Assembly (NCBI GenBank): GCA_937927685.1
Contig: CALBSC010000038.1
Location: 62,001 to 126,000 of the forward strand
DNA from: an uncultured Burkholderiales bacterium
GTDB lineage: Bacteria > Pseudomonadota > Gammaproteobacteria > Burkholderiales > Burkholderiaceae_C
Length of the DNA: 64,000 nucleotides
Direction of reading: 5' to 3'
Shown: piece after piece, positions 8,601 to 18,145 of the stretch
Numbering within the stretch: the first letter of the stretch is position 1
How the letters are laid out: every line of letters starts with the position of its first letter
Translations under genes and position numbers: made by a program
Notes under the pieces: generated by a model
What the model was told of the DNA's origin: nothing
What the model saw: only the letters and a program-made list of their open reading frames with translations
The model's database searches: none

Positions 8601-9152
8601 TCAACGTGCATACCCGTCCTTGGCGCCGAACACCTTTTCGCGCTGTGACCAGTCGTGCGTCTGGTTCCACAGATCCAGCACCATCGGTGCTTCGTCTTCG
8701 AAGGCTTTCAAACGGACCGGGTCCAGACAGGTCCGGGTGGTGAGTTCGAGCCGATGGCCGGAGGGGTCAAAGAAATAGATCGAGGTGATGAAATCGTCGT
8801 GGTTGGTGGGCCCCACCACCTTCAGTCCTTTGGCCTCCAGATCTGCCTTGGCCTGCACCAGGGTGTCCATGTCAGCCACCTCGAAGGCGAAGTGCTGGAT
8901 CCAGTCAGGGGTCTGGGGATCACGGCCCGAGGTTTCGCCGGGGTCCAGCGGACACTCAAAGAACGCGATGTTGCTGCCGTCTTCCATCTCGAAAAAGATG
9001 TGGACATGCGGGCTGTACTTGCCCGTGGACGGCACATGGTCTTCCCCCATCGCATGGGTGAATTTCAGACCCAGCACCTCGGTGTAGAACTTGACGGTCT
9101 GTGCTGCGTCCTGGCAACGGAAGGCAGCATGATGAAGTTTCTTGCACAGCAT
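8601..9152 (-). CDS. VOC superfamily protein (glyoxalase/extradiol dioxygenase fold) 1
   Basis: 183 aa. Two beta-alpha-beta-beta-beta modules: KLHHAAFRCQDAAQTVKFYTEVLGL at the N-terminus and DWIQHFAFEVADMDTLVQAKADLEAKG in the middle, ending with GHRLELTT. Candidate metal ligands are the N-terminal His pair, the His of IQHFAF and the Glu of RLELT. It sits 64 bp upstream of the FAD monooxygenase gene in the same direction. A single-chain ring-cleavage dioxygenase is possible, but glyoxalase-type isomerases share the fold, so the reaction is left open. Confidence 0.88.
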   Translation of the reverse strand: MLCKKLHHAAFRCQDAAQTVKFYTEVLGLKFTHAMGEDHVPSTGKYSPHVHIFFEMEDGSNIAFFECPLDPGETSGRDPQTPDWIQHFAFEVADMDTLVQAKADLEAKGLKVVGPTNHDDFITSIYFFDPSGHRLELTTRTCLDPVRLKAFEDEAPMVLDLWNQTHDWSQREKVFGAKDGYAR

Positions 9153-9273
9153 GGGGAGACTCCTGAGGGGTTCAGTGATGGAAAAAAGGGGCCATTAACC
9201 CCGATCCTAACGGGAAGTTCGTGCCAGCAGGTCCGCCACAGCGAGGTCGCGGATGTCTGGCTCACCCGGGGGT

Positions 9274-9804
9274 TCAGCCAAACACCTCACGGGACCATTG
9301 ATCCACGGGTTTGAAGGTGGGATCGGCCCGCACGATGGCCTCGGTCTCGCGCCAGATGTCCGCATCGGCATGGTCCAGGTCAAGCGGATCCCCATGGGGT
9401 TGCGCCACATACCAAGGGGTGTCCAGGTACACCTCGACCGTGTTGTCCTCCGGGTCCATGAAGTAAATGGAAATGGCATTGCCGTGGTTGAGGCCGCGCA
9501 TTTTGGTGGCGCCCTGGTCCAGGGCCCGACGACGCGCTTCGCGCAAATCATCCAGCGTGTCCACCTTGAAGGACAACTGCATGACCGTGCTGGGCGTGCC
9601 AGCCGGGCGGCTTTGCGCCATGGCCAATTGGTGGTGCTGGCTGGGATTGGCGCTGAGAAATGCCAGCATGTAGGGGAACGTGTTGCCCGGCCCTTTGTCG
9701 GTGAGCACCAGGTTGAACACCGAGGTGTAGAAATCGATCATCTTGTCGATGTCGATGCAGGCGATGCCCATGTGGGCAAGCCGGGGCGAGAAATTTGCGG
9801 CCAT
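9274..9804 (-). CDS. VOC superfamily protein 2
   Basis: 176 aa. The N-terminal RLAHMGIACIDIDKMIDFYTSVFNL module, QHHQLAMAQ, and a second module ending NAISIYFMDPEDNTVEVYLDTPW give His, His and Glu ligand candidates as in single-domain VOC dioxygenases. It differs clearly in sequence from the VOC protein at 8601, so the two are not a recent duplication. It is 19 bp downstream of the MDR oxidoreductase gene in the same operon. Likely role: metal-dependent cleavage or isomerisation of an aromatic-pathway intermediate. Confidence 0.88.
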   Translation of the reverse strand: MAANFSPRLAHMGIACIDIDKMIDFYTSVFNLVLTDKGPGNTFPYMLAFLSANPSQHHQLAMAQSRPAGTPSTVMQLSFKVDTLDDLREARRRALDQGATKMRGLNHGNAISIYFMDPEDNTVEVYLDTPWYVAQPHGDPLDLDHADADIWRETEAIVRADPTFKPVDQWSREVFG

Positions 9805-9823
9805 GAAAGGTCCTCCCGTTGAA

Positions 9824-10810
9824 TTACAGTTTGATCACCAGTTTGCCCCGGCTGGCACCGGCGTCCAGGAGGGCGTGCGCCTCCTGGATTTGCGACAGGT
9901 TCAACACCTGAGCCGGTGGCGCCTTGACGCGCCCCTGGGCCATCTGATTGATGGCATCTTGCATCAGGGACCGACGCACGACGGGATCCTCATCCAGGGT
10001 GTGCATCGAGAAGGTCCGCAAGCCGGGGCTGCGTGCCAGCAGTGCACGCATTTCCTTGAACACGTCCTGGGTCGGCATGCCGGTCATCACGTTGATGGAC
10101 ACCACCTGCCCCATCGGCGCCAGACTGCGCAAGCAGGCGATCAGCATGTCGCCCCCCAGTTGGTCAATGGCCAGATCCACCCCCCTGCCGTGCGTGGCCT
10201 CCATCACCTGCGCAGGCAACGAGGTCGAGTCGCCCCTCACCAACGAATCCACCCCGTTTTGTCGTGCGAAGGCCTCTTTCGCCGGGGCCGTGGTGCCGAT
10301 GACCTGTGCACCCTGCATGCGGGCGAACTGTGCCAGGGTCGACCCCACGCCCCCCGACACACCGGGAATGAGTATGGCCTGAACCGGTCGTCCGGCCTGG
10401 CATGACCACAAGGCATTCACCAGTTGCAAATTGGGCAGGCTGACAGCGTCCACCGGATCGATGGTCTCGGGCAACACAAACACCGCCGCCTCGGGCACAC
10501 AGATGTACTCGGCATAACACCCGCCGCGAACGGGCAACTCACGCGCGCTCACCAGCACCCGCTGACCTGTGAGCGCGGGCGATGCGCCAGGGCCCACGGC
10601 ATCGACCACGCCCACCATCTCACTGCCCGGGATGGCTGGCAACGGCGGCATCCATTTGTAAATCCCCTTTCGCACCAGCACATCGGGGCGCCCCAACCCA
10701 ATCGCTTCTGCTCGGATGCGAATTTCGCCGGCCCCTGGATGCGGGGTGGGAATCTCCACCTCGGTGAGTACTTCCGGCCCGCCGGGCTGGGCGATCTGGA
10801 TGGCACGCAT
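9824..10810 (-). CDS. MDR family oxidoreductase, quinone oxidoreductase-like
   Basis: 328 aa. N-terminal GroES-like domain (MRAIQIAQPGGPEVLTEVEIPTP, AEAIGLGRPDVLVRKG) and a Rossmann domain with ILIPGVSGGVGSTLAQFARMQGAQVIGT. The Cys/His set for catalytic zinc is absent, so it belongs with zinc-independent NADPH:quinone/enoyl reductases. The gene begins 1 bp after the stop of the DUF1185 gene, indicating tight translational coupling. It probably reduces an unsaturated ketone or quinone in the pathway. Confidence 0.93.
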   Translation of the reverse strand: MRAIQIAQPGGPEVLTEVEIPTPHPGAGEIRIRAEAIGLGRPDVLVRKGIYKWMPPLPAIPGSEMVGVVDAVGPGASPALTGQRVLVSARELPVRGGCYAEYICVPEAAVFVLPETIDPVDAVSLPNLQLVNALWSCQAGRPVQAILIPGVSGGVGSTLAQFARMQGAQVIGTTAPAKEAFARQNGVDSLVRGDSTSLPAQVMEATHGRGVDLAIDQLGGDMLIACLRSLAPMGQVVSINVMTGMPTQDVFKEMRALLARSPGLRTFSMHTLDEDPVVRRSLMQDAINQMAQGRVKAPPAQVLNLSQIQEAHALLDAGASRGKLVIKL

Positions 10811-10811
10811 C

Positions 10812-11390
10812 TCAGCGCTGGCCGTCGTGGACCGAGACCTTGTCCTGGGTCAGGCCGCCCAGGCGCGAGTGGATGCGTCCACCGGTGCCCATCACCAAGG
10901 CAAACAGGATTTCGTTGGGACGCGGCGCGTCCTGAATGCCGATTTCGACGCTGTTGTAATGACTGCGCACATAGCTGGCGTGGACATAATGCAAGGGCAC
11001 CATGAGCCGATAACCGGTTGCCGCCACCGCCTTGTTCGCCGGCACCATGGCCTTGGGCTCACCCAGCACCGCGCGCATGGCCCATCCGCCAGCCTCGTGC
11101 CACACCGCCGCATGTTCCAGTTCGCCGTTGACCCCCACAATGGCGGCCTTGCTGTACACCTCGACGCGGTCCTTGCCCAGGGTATCGACCAGTTCTTGCG
11201 CGAGCAAGGTACCCAGTGAGCGCAACTCGGCCATGAACGGCAGCAGGTCCGGCTCGTAGCGTCCCGCGTAGGGGTTCTCGATGACCGCACAAGCCGATGC
11301 CAGTTTGAGGGGATGGTCAGCGACCGGCCCACCCTCATGAAAAATGCTTTCAATGGTGAGGCTGCGCTTGCGAATCTTGATCAAACTCAT
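10812..11390 (-). CDS. Amino acid synthesis family protein (DUF1185)
   Basis: 192 aa, matching the DUF1185 / AA_synth family in length and motifs: IRKRSLTIESIFHEGG, a central IVGVNGELEHAAVWHEAGGWAMR segment, and GIQDAPRPNEILFALVMGTGGRIHSRLGG. The biochemical role is not established. The family is often found beside Bug proteins and catabolic enzymes, as here, between a Bug gene (11-bp gap) and an MDR oxidoreductase gene (1-bp gap). It has no signal peptide, so it is cytoplasmic. Confidence 0.88.
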   Translation of the reverse strand: MSLIKIRKRSLTIESIFHEGGPVADHPLKLASACAVIENPYAGRYEPDLLPFMAELRSLGTLLAQELVDTLGKDRVEVYSKAAIVGVNGELEHAAVWHEAGGWAMRAVLGEPKAMVPANKAVAATGYRLMVPLHYVHASYVRSHYNSVEIGIQDAPRPNEILFALVMGTGGRIHSRLGGLTQDKVSVHDGQR

Positions 11391-11401
11391 GGGGATCTTT
11401 C

Positions 11402-12373
11402 TTACTGCTTGGGAATCTTGGCGTCAGCGACCACCTGGGTCCATTTTTGCAACTCGGCGCTGACCATGGCTTTCATCTCCTCCGGGGTGCTGCCCTTGGC
11501 TTCTCCGCCCATGTCTTCCAGGCGGGTTTTCACGGCGCTGACTTGCAGGGCCTTTTGAACCTCCTGGTGGAGACGATCGATGACCGGGCGCGGCGTGCCC
11601 ACGGGCGCCATCAGTCCGGCCCAGGAACGCACGTCATACCCGGCCACGCCTTGCTCGGCCACCGTGGGCAGATCGGGCAAGCCTGACCACCGCTGCGACC
11701 CGGTGGTGGCCAGCGCCCGCAGCTTGCCCGCCTTGATATTGGCCATCACCGCCGTCGGGGGCGCAATGATGAAGCTCACATCGTTGGCCAGCATGGCGGT
11801 GATGGAGGCCGCATCCCCGCGATACGGCACGTGCAGCATGCTGACCTTGGCCATCTTGGCAAGCAACTCACCGGCCAGGTGATGCGTCGACCCAATGCCT
11901 GCGGTCCCATAGGTCAGCGCCTGGGGATCCTTCTGCGCGGCTGCAATCAGGTCTGCACATGATTTGTATTTGGATTCCGCCGAGGTCACCACCAAAAACG
12001 GAAAGAAGGTGATGGTGGAAACCATGTCGAAATCCGCCACGGTCTTGTAGGGCAGGTTGGCATACAGCGCGCCAGCCACCACGTGTCCCCCGGTCGCGAG
12101 CAACAGGGTGTAACCATCTGGCTTCGCTCTGGCCACGGCAGCGGAGGCAATCGTCCCGCCGGCTCCCGTCTGGGCCTCCACCACCATCGATTGACCCAGA
12201 CCTTTGGCCATTTCGGTCCCCAGTGTGCGGGCAATGTTGTCGGCATTGCCACCCGGCGCAAAACCCTGCAGGATTTTGATGGGTCGCTCCGGATAGGCTT
12301 GTGCCCAGGTGGTTCCGACGCCTGCCACCCACGGCAGGGCGCACGCGGCTCCCAGCAAGTGTCTGCGCTGCAT
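11402..12373 (-). CDS. Bug-type solute-binding protein (2)
   Basis: 323 aa from the ATG at 12373, which opens MQRRHLLGAACALPWVAG and gives a proper signal peptide cut near TTWAQ; the longer reading frame upstream has no export signal at its start. Bug motifs: YPERPIKILQGFAPGGNAD, KPDGYTLL, GIGSTHHLAGE, MLHVPYRGD and LPTVAEQG. It shares the GGNAD loop and an RSWAGLMAP segment with the protein at 5135, the other Bug protein of this operon. The operon thus has a receptor in the middle and one at its end but no permease. Confidence 0.93.
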   Translation of the reverse strand: MQRRHLLGAACALPWVAGVGTTWAQAYPERPIKILQGFAPGGNADNIARTLGTEMAKGLGQSMVVEAQTGAGGTIASAAVARAKPDGYTLLLATGGHVVAGALYANLPYKTVADFDMVSTITFFPFLVVTSAESKYKSCADLIAAAQKDPQALTYGTAGIGSTHHLAGELLAKMAKVSMLHVPYRGDAASITAMLANDVSFIIAPPTAVMANIKAGKLRALATTGSQRWSGLPDLPTVAEQGVAGYDVRSWAGLMAPVGTPRPVIDRLHQEVQKALQVSAVKTRLEDMGGEAKGSTPEEMKAMVSAELQKWTQVVADAKIPKQ

Positions 12374-12446
12374 GATGTCTCCTTGTAAAAGTGACCGATC
12401 GCGCGCCGGCCAGGTGGAACCGGCGTGCGACGGAGGGTGCGTTCTA

Positions 12447-13310
12447 TCAGGCCTGTTGCACGATGGGATTGCGCAACACACCAATGCCCTCGATTTCCAC
12501 CTCGCACACATCGCCGGGCTTCATGAACAGGGGCGGCTTGCGGCTCCAGCCCACGCCAGCCGGTGTACCGGTGGCAATCACATCGCCCGGGCTCAAGGTG
12601 AAGATGGCGGAGGCATAGCTGATCAGCCTGGGGATGCTGAAAATCATGTGCCCCGTGTGGCTGGACTGCTCGACCTTGCCATTCAGGCGGGTCTCCAGCT
12701 TGAGTTGTCGGTTGGGCGCAATTTCATCGGCCGTGACCATCCAGGGGCCAAAGCCACCGGTGGATTCAAAATTTTTACCCGACGCGATTTGCTTGGCATG
12801 GAACTGCCACTCGCGAACGCTGCCATCGTTGTAGATGGAGTAGCCGGCCACATGCTTGAACGCGTCCGCTTCGGCAATGTTGCGACCCCCTTCGCCAATG
12901 ATGACCGCCAGTTCGCCCTCCCAATCCAGCGACTCGGACACATGCGGGCGCACGATCGGCTGGTTGTGTGCCGTTTGCGAACGCCACACACGCAGGAAGA
13001 TGGGCGGCTCTTCGGACAACTCACGGTGCATGCCAGCAGCCAGCACCTCCTGGTGGTGGTCCATGTAATTGCGCACCGCGCAGATGATTTTTTCCGGACG
13101 CGGGATCACCGGCAAATAGGTAATCGCGTCCAGCCGGGCATCCGCAGACAGACCCTGGACATCATGGGCCGCCTGCAAATAGGCACCACTGCCAATGTAG
13201 TCCGCCAGCGTGGGGTATTGCGGCATGCGTTTGCCCAGGTCCACCACTCCATCGCCCACCACGGCACCCCAGGTCTCACGACCCTCATTCATAAAAGACA
13301 ACAGTTTCAT
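12447..13310 (-). CDS. Fumarylacetoacetate hydrolase (FAH) family protein
   Basis: 287 aa. The metal-binding core is SLDWEGELAVIIGEGG (the E..E pair), with YSIYNDGSVREWQ, GKNFESTGGFGPW and GDVIATGTPAGVGW as in FAH-fold hydrolases and oxalocrotonate-type decarboxylase/hydratases. The family cleaves or hydrates 2,4-diketo or 2-keto-enoic acids after ring opening, for example fumarylpyruvate from the gentisate route. It is second in the operon, 21 bp after the GntR gene. A fumarylpyruvate role would fit the gentisate-dioxygenase-like gene at 14987, but a meta-cleavage role is equally possible. Confidence 0.92.
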   Translation of the reverse strand: MKLLSFMNEGRETWGAVVGDGVVDLGKRMPQYPTLADYIGSGAYLQAAHDVQGLSADARLDAITYLPVIPRPEKIICAVRNYMDHHQEVLAAGMHRELSEEPPIFLRVWRSQTAHNQPIVRPHVSESLDWEGELAVIIGEGGRNIAEADAFKHVAGYSIYNDGSVREWQFHAKQIASGKNFESTGGFGPWMVTADEIAPNRQLKLETRLNGKVEQSSHTGHMIFSIPRLISYASAIFTLSPGDVIATGTPAGVGWSRKPPLFMKPGDVCEVEIEGIGVLRNPIVQQA

Positions 13311-13331
13311 GGTTAACTCCCTTGAGGTTGA

Positions 13332-14018
13332 TTAAAGGTTTAATGCCGTCAGCACGTTGTGCTGCGTACTTGAAATGTGATCCTCCAGCAATTGGCAGGC
13401 GGTGGGGATGTCACGTTTGATCACCGTCTCCATCAGGCGCCGGTGTTCGGCAGCTTTGCGGCGGTTGGTCTTGCGGTGCCGGGCTGAAAACTGGCGGTAA
13501 CGCTCCGCCTGATCGAACAGATTGGCACACCATTGCAGCAGGCGCGGCGACTGGCACGCCCCCAGCATGGCCAGGTGGAATGCCCGGTGGGTCGACACCC
13601 AGACCTCGTCGAGCACCACCGGTCCATCAGGCAAGGTGCGCTCCAGTTTGTCGAGTTTGTAATGGGCCGCCACCACCGTCGCTTCCCACTCGGCATCACC
13701 AGCCTGCATGGCACTTTGCAGGGCCTGCACATCCAGCATGAGGCGCATGCGCGTGATGTCTTGCAAGTCGGCGCGGGAAATGTCGGCGACACGAAAGCCT
13801 TTGCGCTCGTCGGCGCGGACCAACCCCTCCTGGCTCAGTTTGCTGAGCGCTTCTCGCAAGGGGCTGCTGGAGAGTCCATAGCGCGTTTGCAAGGCTTCCA
13901 GCTTGAGCTTTTGCCCGGGCTCGAACACCCCGAAGGTGACATCCCGACGCAGACTGAGCAACGCCTGTTCGGTCAGGGGCACGGTGGCGTCCAGGCCGAC
14001 GGATGTATTTGATTGCAT
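13332..14018 (-). CDS. GntR family transcriptional regulator (FCD type)
   Basis: 228 aa from the ATG at 14018 (in-frame ATGs also at 14036 and 14054; no start has a convincing ribosome site). The N-terminal winged helix covers about residues 8-75 (GQKLKLEALQTRYGLSSSPLREALSKLSQEGLV). It is followed by an all-helical FCD effector domain with conserved Asp, His residues in VWVSTHRAFHLAMLGAC and EHRRLMETVIKRD. As first gene of the leftward operon it probably controls it, sensing a carboxylate. An imperfect palindrome at 14014-14035 overlaps its start, consistent with autoregulation. Confidence 0.92.
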   Translation of the reverse strand: MQSNTSVGLDATVPLTEQALLSLRRDVTFGVFEPGQKLKLEALQTRYGLSSSPLREALSKLSQEGLVRADERKGFRVADISRADLQDITRMRLMLDVQALQSAMQAGDAEWEATVVAAHYKLDKLERTLPDGPVVLDEVWVSTHRAFHLAMLGACQSPRLLQWCANLFDQAERYRQFSARHRKTNRRKAAEHRRLMETVIKRDIPTACQLLEDHISSTQHNVLTALNL

Positions 14019-14035
14019 GAAAACAATTTTGTGCA
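14014..14035. promoter_or_regulatory. Imperfect 22-bp palindrome at the GntR start, candidate operator
   Basis: TGCA at 14014-14017 pairs with TGCA at 14032-14035, and inner AAA/TTT arms also pair (7 of 11 base pairs). It sits in an AT-rich stretch between the GntR gene and the divergent nitrilase-family gene. It could be the binding site of the FCD regulator. The symmetry is modest, so this is tentative. Confidence 0.3.
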
Positions 14036-14145
14036 TTATTTCGAATTTACGCATAGGTATTTACCCGCCATGCCATGCCCCGTACTCACTAAAATCCGGC
14101 CACCCACCATCCGGTGCGTGCTCCGGCAACCTCCGCTCACCCCCC

Positions 14146-14970
<825 letters not shown>

Positions 14971-14986
14971 CCCGGTCCGGTGTGGC

Positions 14987-16024
14987 TCAGCCCCAATTTT
15001 CATACAGCCCCAACTTGCGATGCAACGGGGATTCATCCGCCACAAAAACAAAGGTGGGACGGTCTGACTTGAGATTGCGCAGCGTCACGGCTTCATAGCC
15101 CGGCGCACAGCAGGTGTCAGCCTCCACCAGGGTGAAGGTGCTGTTGACGATCTGCGCCTGCATCTGCCCTTCGATCACGTGAAACACTTGCGCAGGCGAG
15201 CGCGCAGGCAGTCGCAAGGTTTGGCCGGGGCGCAACATGAGCGCATAAAACCCGAGGATATTTTCTGCATCGCCCCCGGTTTCCGGGTTGGTGTAGGTCA
15301 CCTGGACGTGCTCCAGCAAGGGATCGTCTTCGGCCAGAGATTCCAGCGCAGCCTTGGCATCCGTCCAGGCATAGCGCAGCATCGGATACGCTTTCTTGCT
15401 GCGCTCGAAGACATAGGTCGGTACCACGCCAGCACGGGTGTATTGCCGGTCACCACGGCCAGGCATCACCGCCTGACGCGGGCCATTGATGTGGTAACTC
15501 GCCTCCATGTAATAGACCAGCGGCAAATCCAGCACATCCAGCCACACCACAGGTTCGGTCCCCTCGTGGCCGTGCTCATGCCACAAGCCAGTGGGCGTGA
15601 GGATCAGGTCACCCCGGCTCATCGGGCACTTCTCGCCATCCACCGTGGTGGTGGCGCCCTCACCTTCCACAATCATGCGCACGGCGTTGGGCGTATGGCG
15701 ATGGCTGGGCGCCCACTCACCGGGCAACAACAGTTGCATGCCCAGGTAAATGGCCGCGCTGGCCTGCATCTTGTCCAGACCATGGCCCGGGTTGGCCAAC
15801 ACCAGCACACGCCGCTCGGCTTTCTCGATGGGGGTGAGTTCGCCCGCCTTCAGCAACAAGGGGCGCAGGGTCTGGTAGGCCCAGTGGGTGGGCTGGGTCT
15901 GGCGGGTGGGCACCTTGGGCGGCAACACGCCCCGCAGGCTGGGCCACAACGGCACCAAGTTCAGGCTTTTGAGTTCGTCTCGGTAGTCTTGGGGCAGGTC
16001 TTCAAGTCGGCCAAGTTCATTCAT
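14987..16024 (-). CDS. Gentisate 1,2-dioxygenase-like bicupin
   Basis: 345 aa from the ATG at 16024. First cupin: GEWAPSHRHTPNAVRMIVEGEG, giving the Fe(II) ligands His108 and His110, with His149 in TPTGLWHEHGHEG. A second cupin lies in the C-terminal half (ARSPAQVFHVIEGQ). This organisation is that of gentisate 1,2-dioxygenase and relatives such as salicylate or 1-hydroxy-2-naphthoate dioxygenases, which open the ring between carboxyl- and hydroxyl-bearing carbons. It is a single-gene leftward unit between the nitrilase and cysA genes. With the FAH protein at 12447 it could form a gentisate route, but no maleylpyruvate isomerase is seen. Confidence 0.9.
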   Translation of the reverse strand: MNELGRLEDLPQDYRDELKSLNLVPLWPSLRGVLPPKVPTRQTQPTHWAYQTLRPLLLKAGELTPIEKAERRVLVLANPGHGLDKMQASAAIYLGMQLLLPGEWAPSHRHTPNAVRMIVEGEGATTTVDGEKCPMSRGDLILTPTGLWHEHGHEGTEPVVWLDVLDLPLVYYMEASYHINGPRQAVMPGRGDRQYTRAGVVPTYVFERSKKAYPMLRYAWTDAKAALESLAEDDPLLEHVQVTYTNPETGGDAENILGFYALMLRPGQTLRLPARSPAQVFHVIEGQMQAQIVNSTFTLVEADTCCAPGYEAVTLRNLKSDRPTFVFVADESPLHRKLGLYENWG

Positions 16025-16139
16025 GTGGCGTCTCCGGGTTCTGTCAGTGCACGACTGTACGCCAAAGACGACCGGATCAGACCCGATCCCCCGACCATGC
16101 TCCAACCAGGACGTTCACATTCTGTTGAACAGACCCAGC

Positions 16140-17231
16140 TCAGGCCTCGACAAACACCCGGGCTTGCCGGGGTGTCACCACCAGCAGTTCGCCTTCCTTG
16201 AACTGCTGATCGGCGAATGATCGGGCTGCAATTTGCGCCTCGATCACGGTGTTGGGATCCAGACCGCTGTCTTCGGTGGGCTGGAGTTCCAGACGGGCAA
16301 TGGGGCCCACCGAGATGGAGCGGGCCAGCCGAGCCACGATCCCCCCCTGCTGCCCCGGCACATAGCGTTGCACATCCAGGTCATGGGGGCGCACATAGGC
16401 AAAGGCCTTGGCGTCCTGCACATGGGTGTGCTCGGGCGTTTGCAAACGAACCGCCTGATGGTCAGCACCGATCTGCATTTCTCCGTCGTGGGCGCGGCCA
16501 TGAAAGAGATTCACATCGCCCAGGAATCCATAGACAAAGGGGCTGGCCGGGTGATCCCACACCGCCTGTGGCGAACCCACTTGCTCCACCTGGCCCTTGT
16601 TCATCAGCACCACCCGATCGGCCACTTCCAGGGCTTCTTCCTGGTCATGGGTAACGAAAATACTGGTGACATGCAACTCATCATGCAAACGACGCAGCCA
16701 ACGACGCAATTCCTTGCGCACCTTGGCATCCAGCGCCCCAAAGGGCTCATCCAGCAACAGCACCTTGGGCTCCACCGCCAGTGCCCGCGCCAGGGCGATG
16801 CGCTGACGCTGTCCGCCTGACAGCTGCGAGGGGTAGCGGTCTGACAGCCAGTCCAGCTGCACCAGACCGAGCAGTTCATGAACCTTGCGGTGAATCTCTG
16901 GCTCGCTCGGTCGCTCGGAGCGGGGCTTCACGCGCAGGCCAAAAGCCACGTTTTCAAAGACGGTCATGTGCCTGAACAAGGCGTAGTGCTGGAACACGAA
17001 TCCCACCTGACGTTCACGCACATGGACGTGGGTGGTGTCCTCGCCGCTGAACAGGATCTGGCCCGCGTCCGCCGACTCCAGTCCCGCGATGATGCGCAAC
17101 AAGGTGGTCTTGCCACAGCCCGAGGGCCCCAGCAAGGCCACGAGCTCGCCGGACTCGATGTTCAGGTTGATGTCGTTCAGGGCCGTGAAACTGCCGAACT
17201 GTTTGTGAATGTGTTGAATTGCGATGCTCAT
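16140..17231 (-). CDS. cysA: Sulfate/thiosulfate ABC transporter ATP-binding protein CysA
   Basis: 363 aa. Walker A GPSGCGKTT at residues 35-43, the LSGGQRQRIALARAL signature, Walker B VLLLDEPFGALDAK, and the switch His in FVTHDQEEALE. The C-terminal about 120 residues form the regulatory TOBE-type domain of CysA/MalK-like proteins (YVRPHDLDVQRY). It overlaps cysW by 4 bp, and the order sbp-cysT-cysW-cysA identifies the sulfate/thiosulfate importer. It energises uptake of sulfate for cysteine synthesis. Confidence 0.96.
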   Translation of the reverse strand: MSIAIQHIHKQFGSFTALNDINLNIESGELVALLGPSGCGKTTLLRIIAGLESADAGQILFSGEDTTHVHVRERQVGFVFQHYALFRHMTVFENVAFGLRVKPRSERPSEPEIHRKVHELLGLVQLDWLSDRYPSQLSGGQRQRIALARALAVEPKVLLLDEPFGALDAKVRKELRRWLRRLHDELHVTSIFVTHDQEEALEVADRVVLMNKGQVEQVGSPQAVWDHPASPFVYGFLGDVNLFHGRAHDGEMQIGADHQAVRLQTPEHTHVQDAKAFAYVRPHDLDVQRYVPGQQGGIVARLARSISVGPIARLELQPTEDSGLDPNTVIEAQIAARSFADQQFKEGELLVVTPRQARVFVEA

Positions 17232-18145
17232 GTCAGCAGTCCATGCAAATAGGCGGGGTCGGTGGCTCGTTCAGCGGCAGGTTGGGGTTCTCTCGTCTCC
17301 ATCCATTCAATGAGGGATTTGACCAACAGGGTCAGCAAGGCCAGGAGGGTCAACAGGGACGCCACGGCAAAGGCTGCGACCGACTGGTATTCGTTGTAAA
17401 GAATTTCCACATGCAAGGGCATGGTGTTGGTGTACCCCCGAATGTGTCCCGACACCACGGAGACCGCCCCAAACTCACCCATGGCGCGTGCATTGCACAG
17501 GATGACCCCGTACATCAAGCCCCACTTGATGTTGGGCAACGTGACGTACCAGAAGGTCTGCCAGCCGGTTGCGCCCAGCACGATGGCGGCCTGCTCCTCT
17601 TCGGTGCCTTGCGCCTGCATCAAGGGAATCAACTCGCGCGCAATGAACGGAAAGGTCACGAACACCGTGGCCAGCACAATGCCCGGCACGGCAAAGATGA
17701 CCTTGATGTCGTGTGCGGCGAGCCAGGGACCCAGCCAGCCTTGTGCGCCAAAGATCAACACATAAATCAGACCTGCCACCACAGGGGACACTGAAAAAGG
17801 CAAATCCACCAACGTGGTGAGAAGCGCCTTTCCCCTGAAGTCGAATTTGGCGATGGCCCAGGCCGCGGCAATGCCGAACACCAGATTCAGCGGAACGGCG
17901 ATGGCGGCGGTGAGGAGGGTCAAGCGAATGGCCGCCCACGCATCGGGTTCGTTTAAGGCTTCCAGGTAGGCGTCAACCCCCTTGCGCAAACCTTCCGTGA
18001 ACACGACCGCCAGCGGCAACACCAAGAACAGGAACATGAAGCCGAGCGCCAGGCTGAGCAACACCCAGCGCACCCAGGCCGGCTCGGTGGTGCCGGCATG
18101 CACCCGTCTGGGCGCCGACCGCTGGGAGGGAAGTGCGCCACTCAT
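17228..18145 (-). CDS. cysW: Sulfate ABC transporter permease CysW
   Basis: 305 aa inner-membrane protein with six predicted hydrophobic helices; the first begins near WVRWVLLSLALGFMFLFL. The EAA loop that contacts CysA reads EEEQAAIVLGATGWQTFWYVTLPNI, and the following GLMYGVILCNARAMGEFGAVSVVSG is typical of CysW. Four-bp overlaps with cysT and cysA indicate translational coupling. It forms the translocation pore with CysT. Confidence 0.95.
   Translation of the reverse strand: MSGALPSQRSAPRRVHAGTTEPAWVRWVLLSLALGFMFLFLVLPLAVVFTEGLRKGVDAYLEALNEPDAWAAIRLTLLTAAIAVPLNLVFGIAAAWAIAKFDFRGKALLTTLVDLPFSVSPVVAGLIYVLIFGAQGWLGPWLAAHDIKVIFAVPGIVLATVFVTFPFIARELIPLMQAQGTEEEQAAIVLGATGWQTFWYVTLPNIKWGLMYGVILCNARAMGEFGAVSVVSGHIRGYTNTMPLHVEILYNEYQSVAAFAVASLLTLLALLTLLVKSLIEWMETREPQPAAERATDPAYLHGLLT

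Noticed and set aside
7325..8743. 472-residue open frame on the plus strand
   Set aside because: It is antisense to the FAD monooxygenase gene, whose motifs are clear, and its translation is rich in His, Arg and Gly without any domain. It is a high-GC shadow frame.
15179..16201. 340-residue plus-strand open frame
   Set aside because: Antisense to the gentisate-dioxygenase-like gene and cysA; low-complexity His/Gln/Gly-rich translation.
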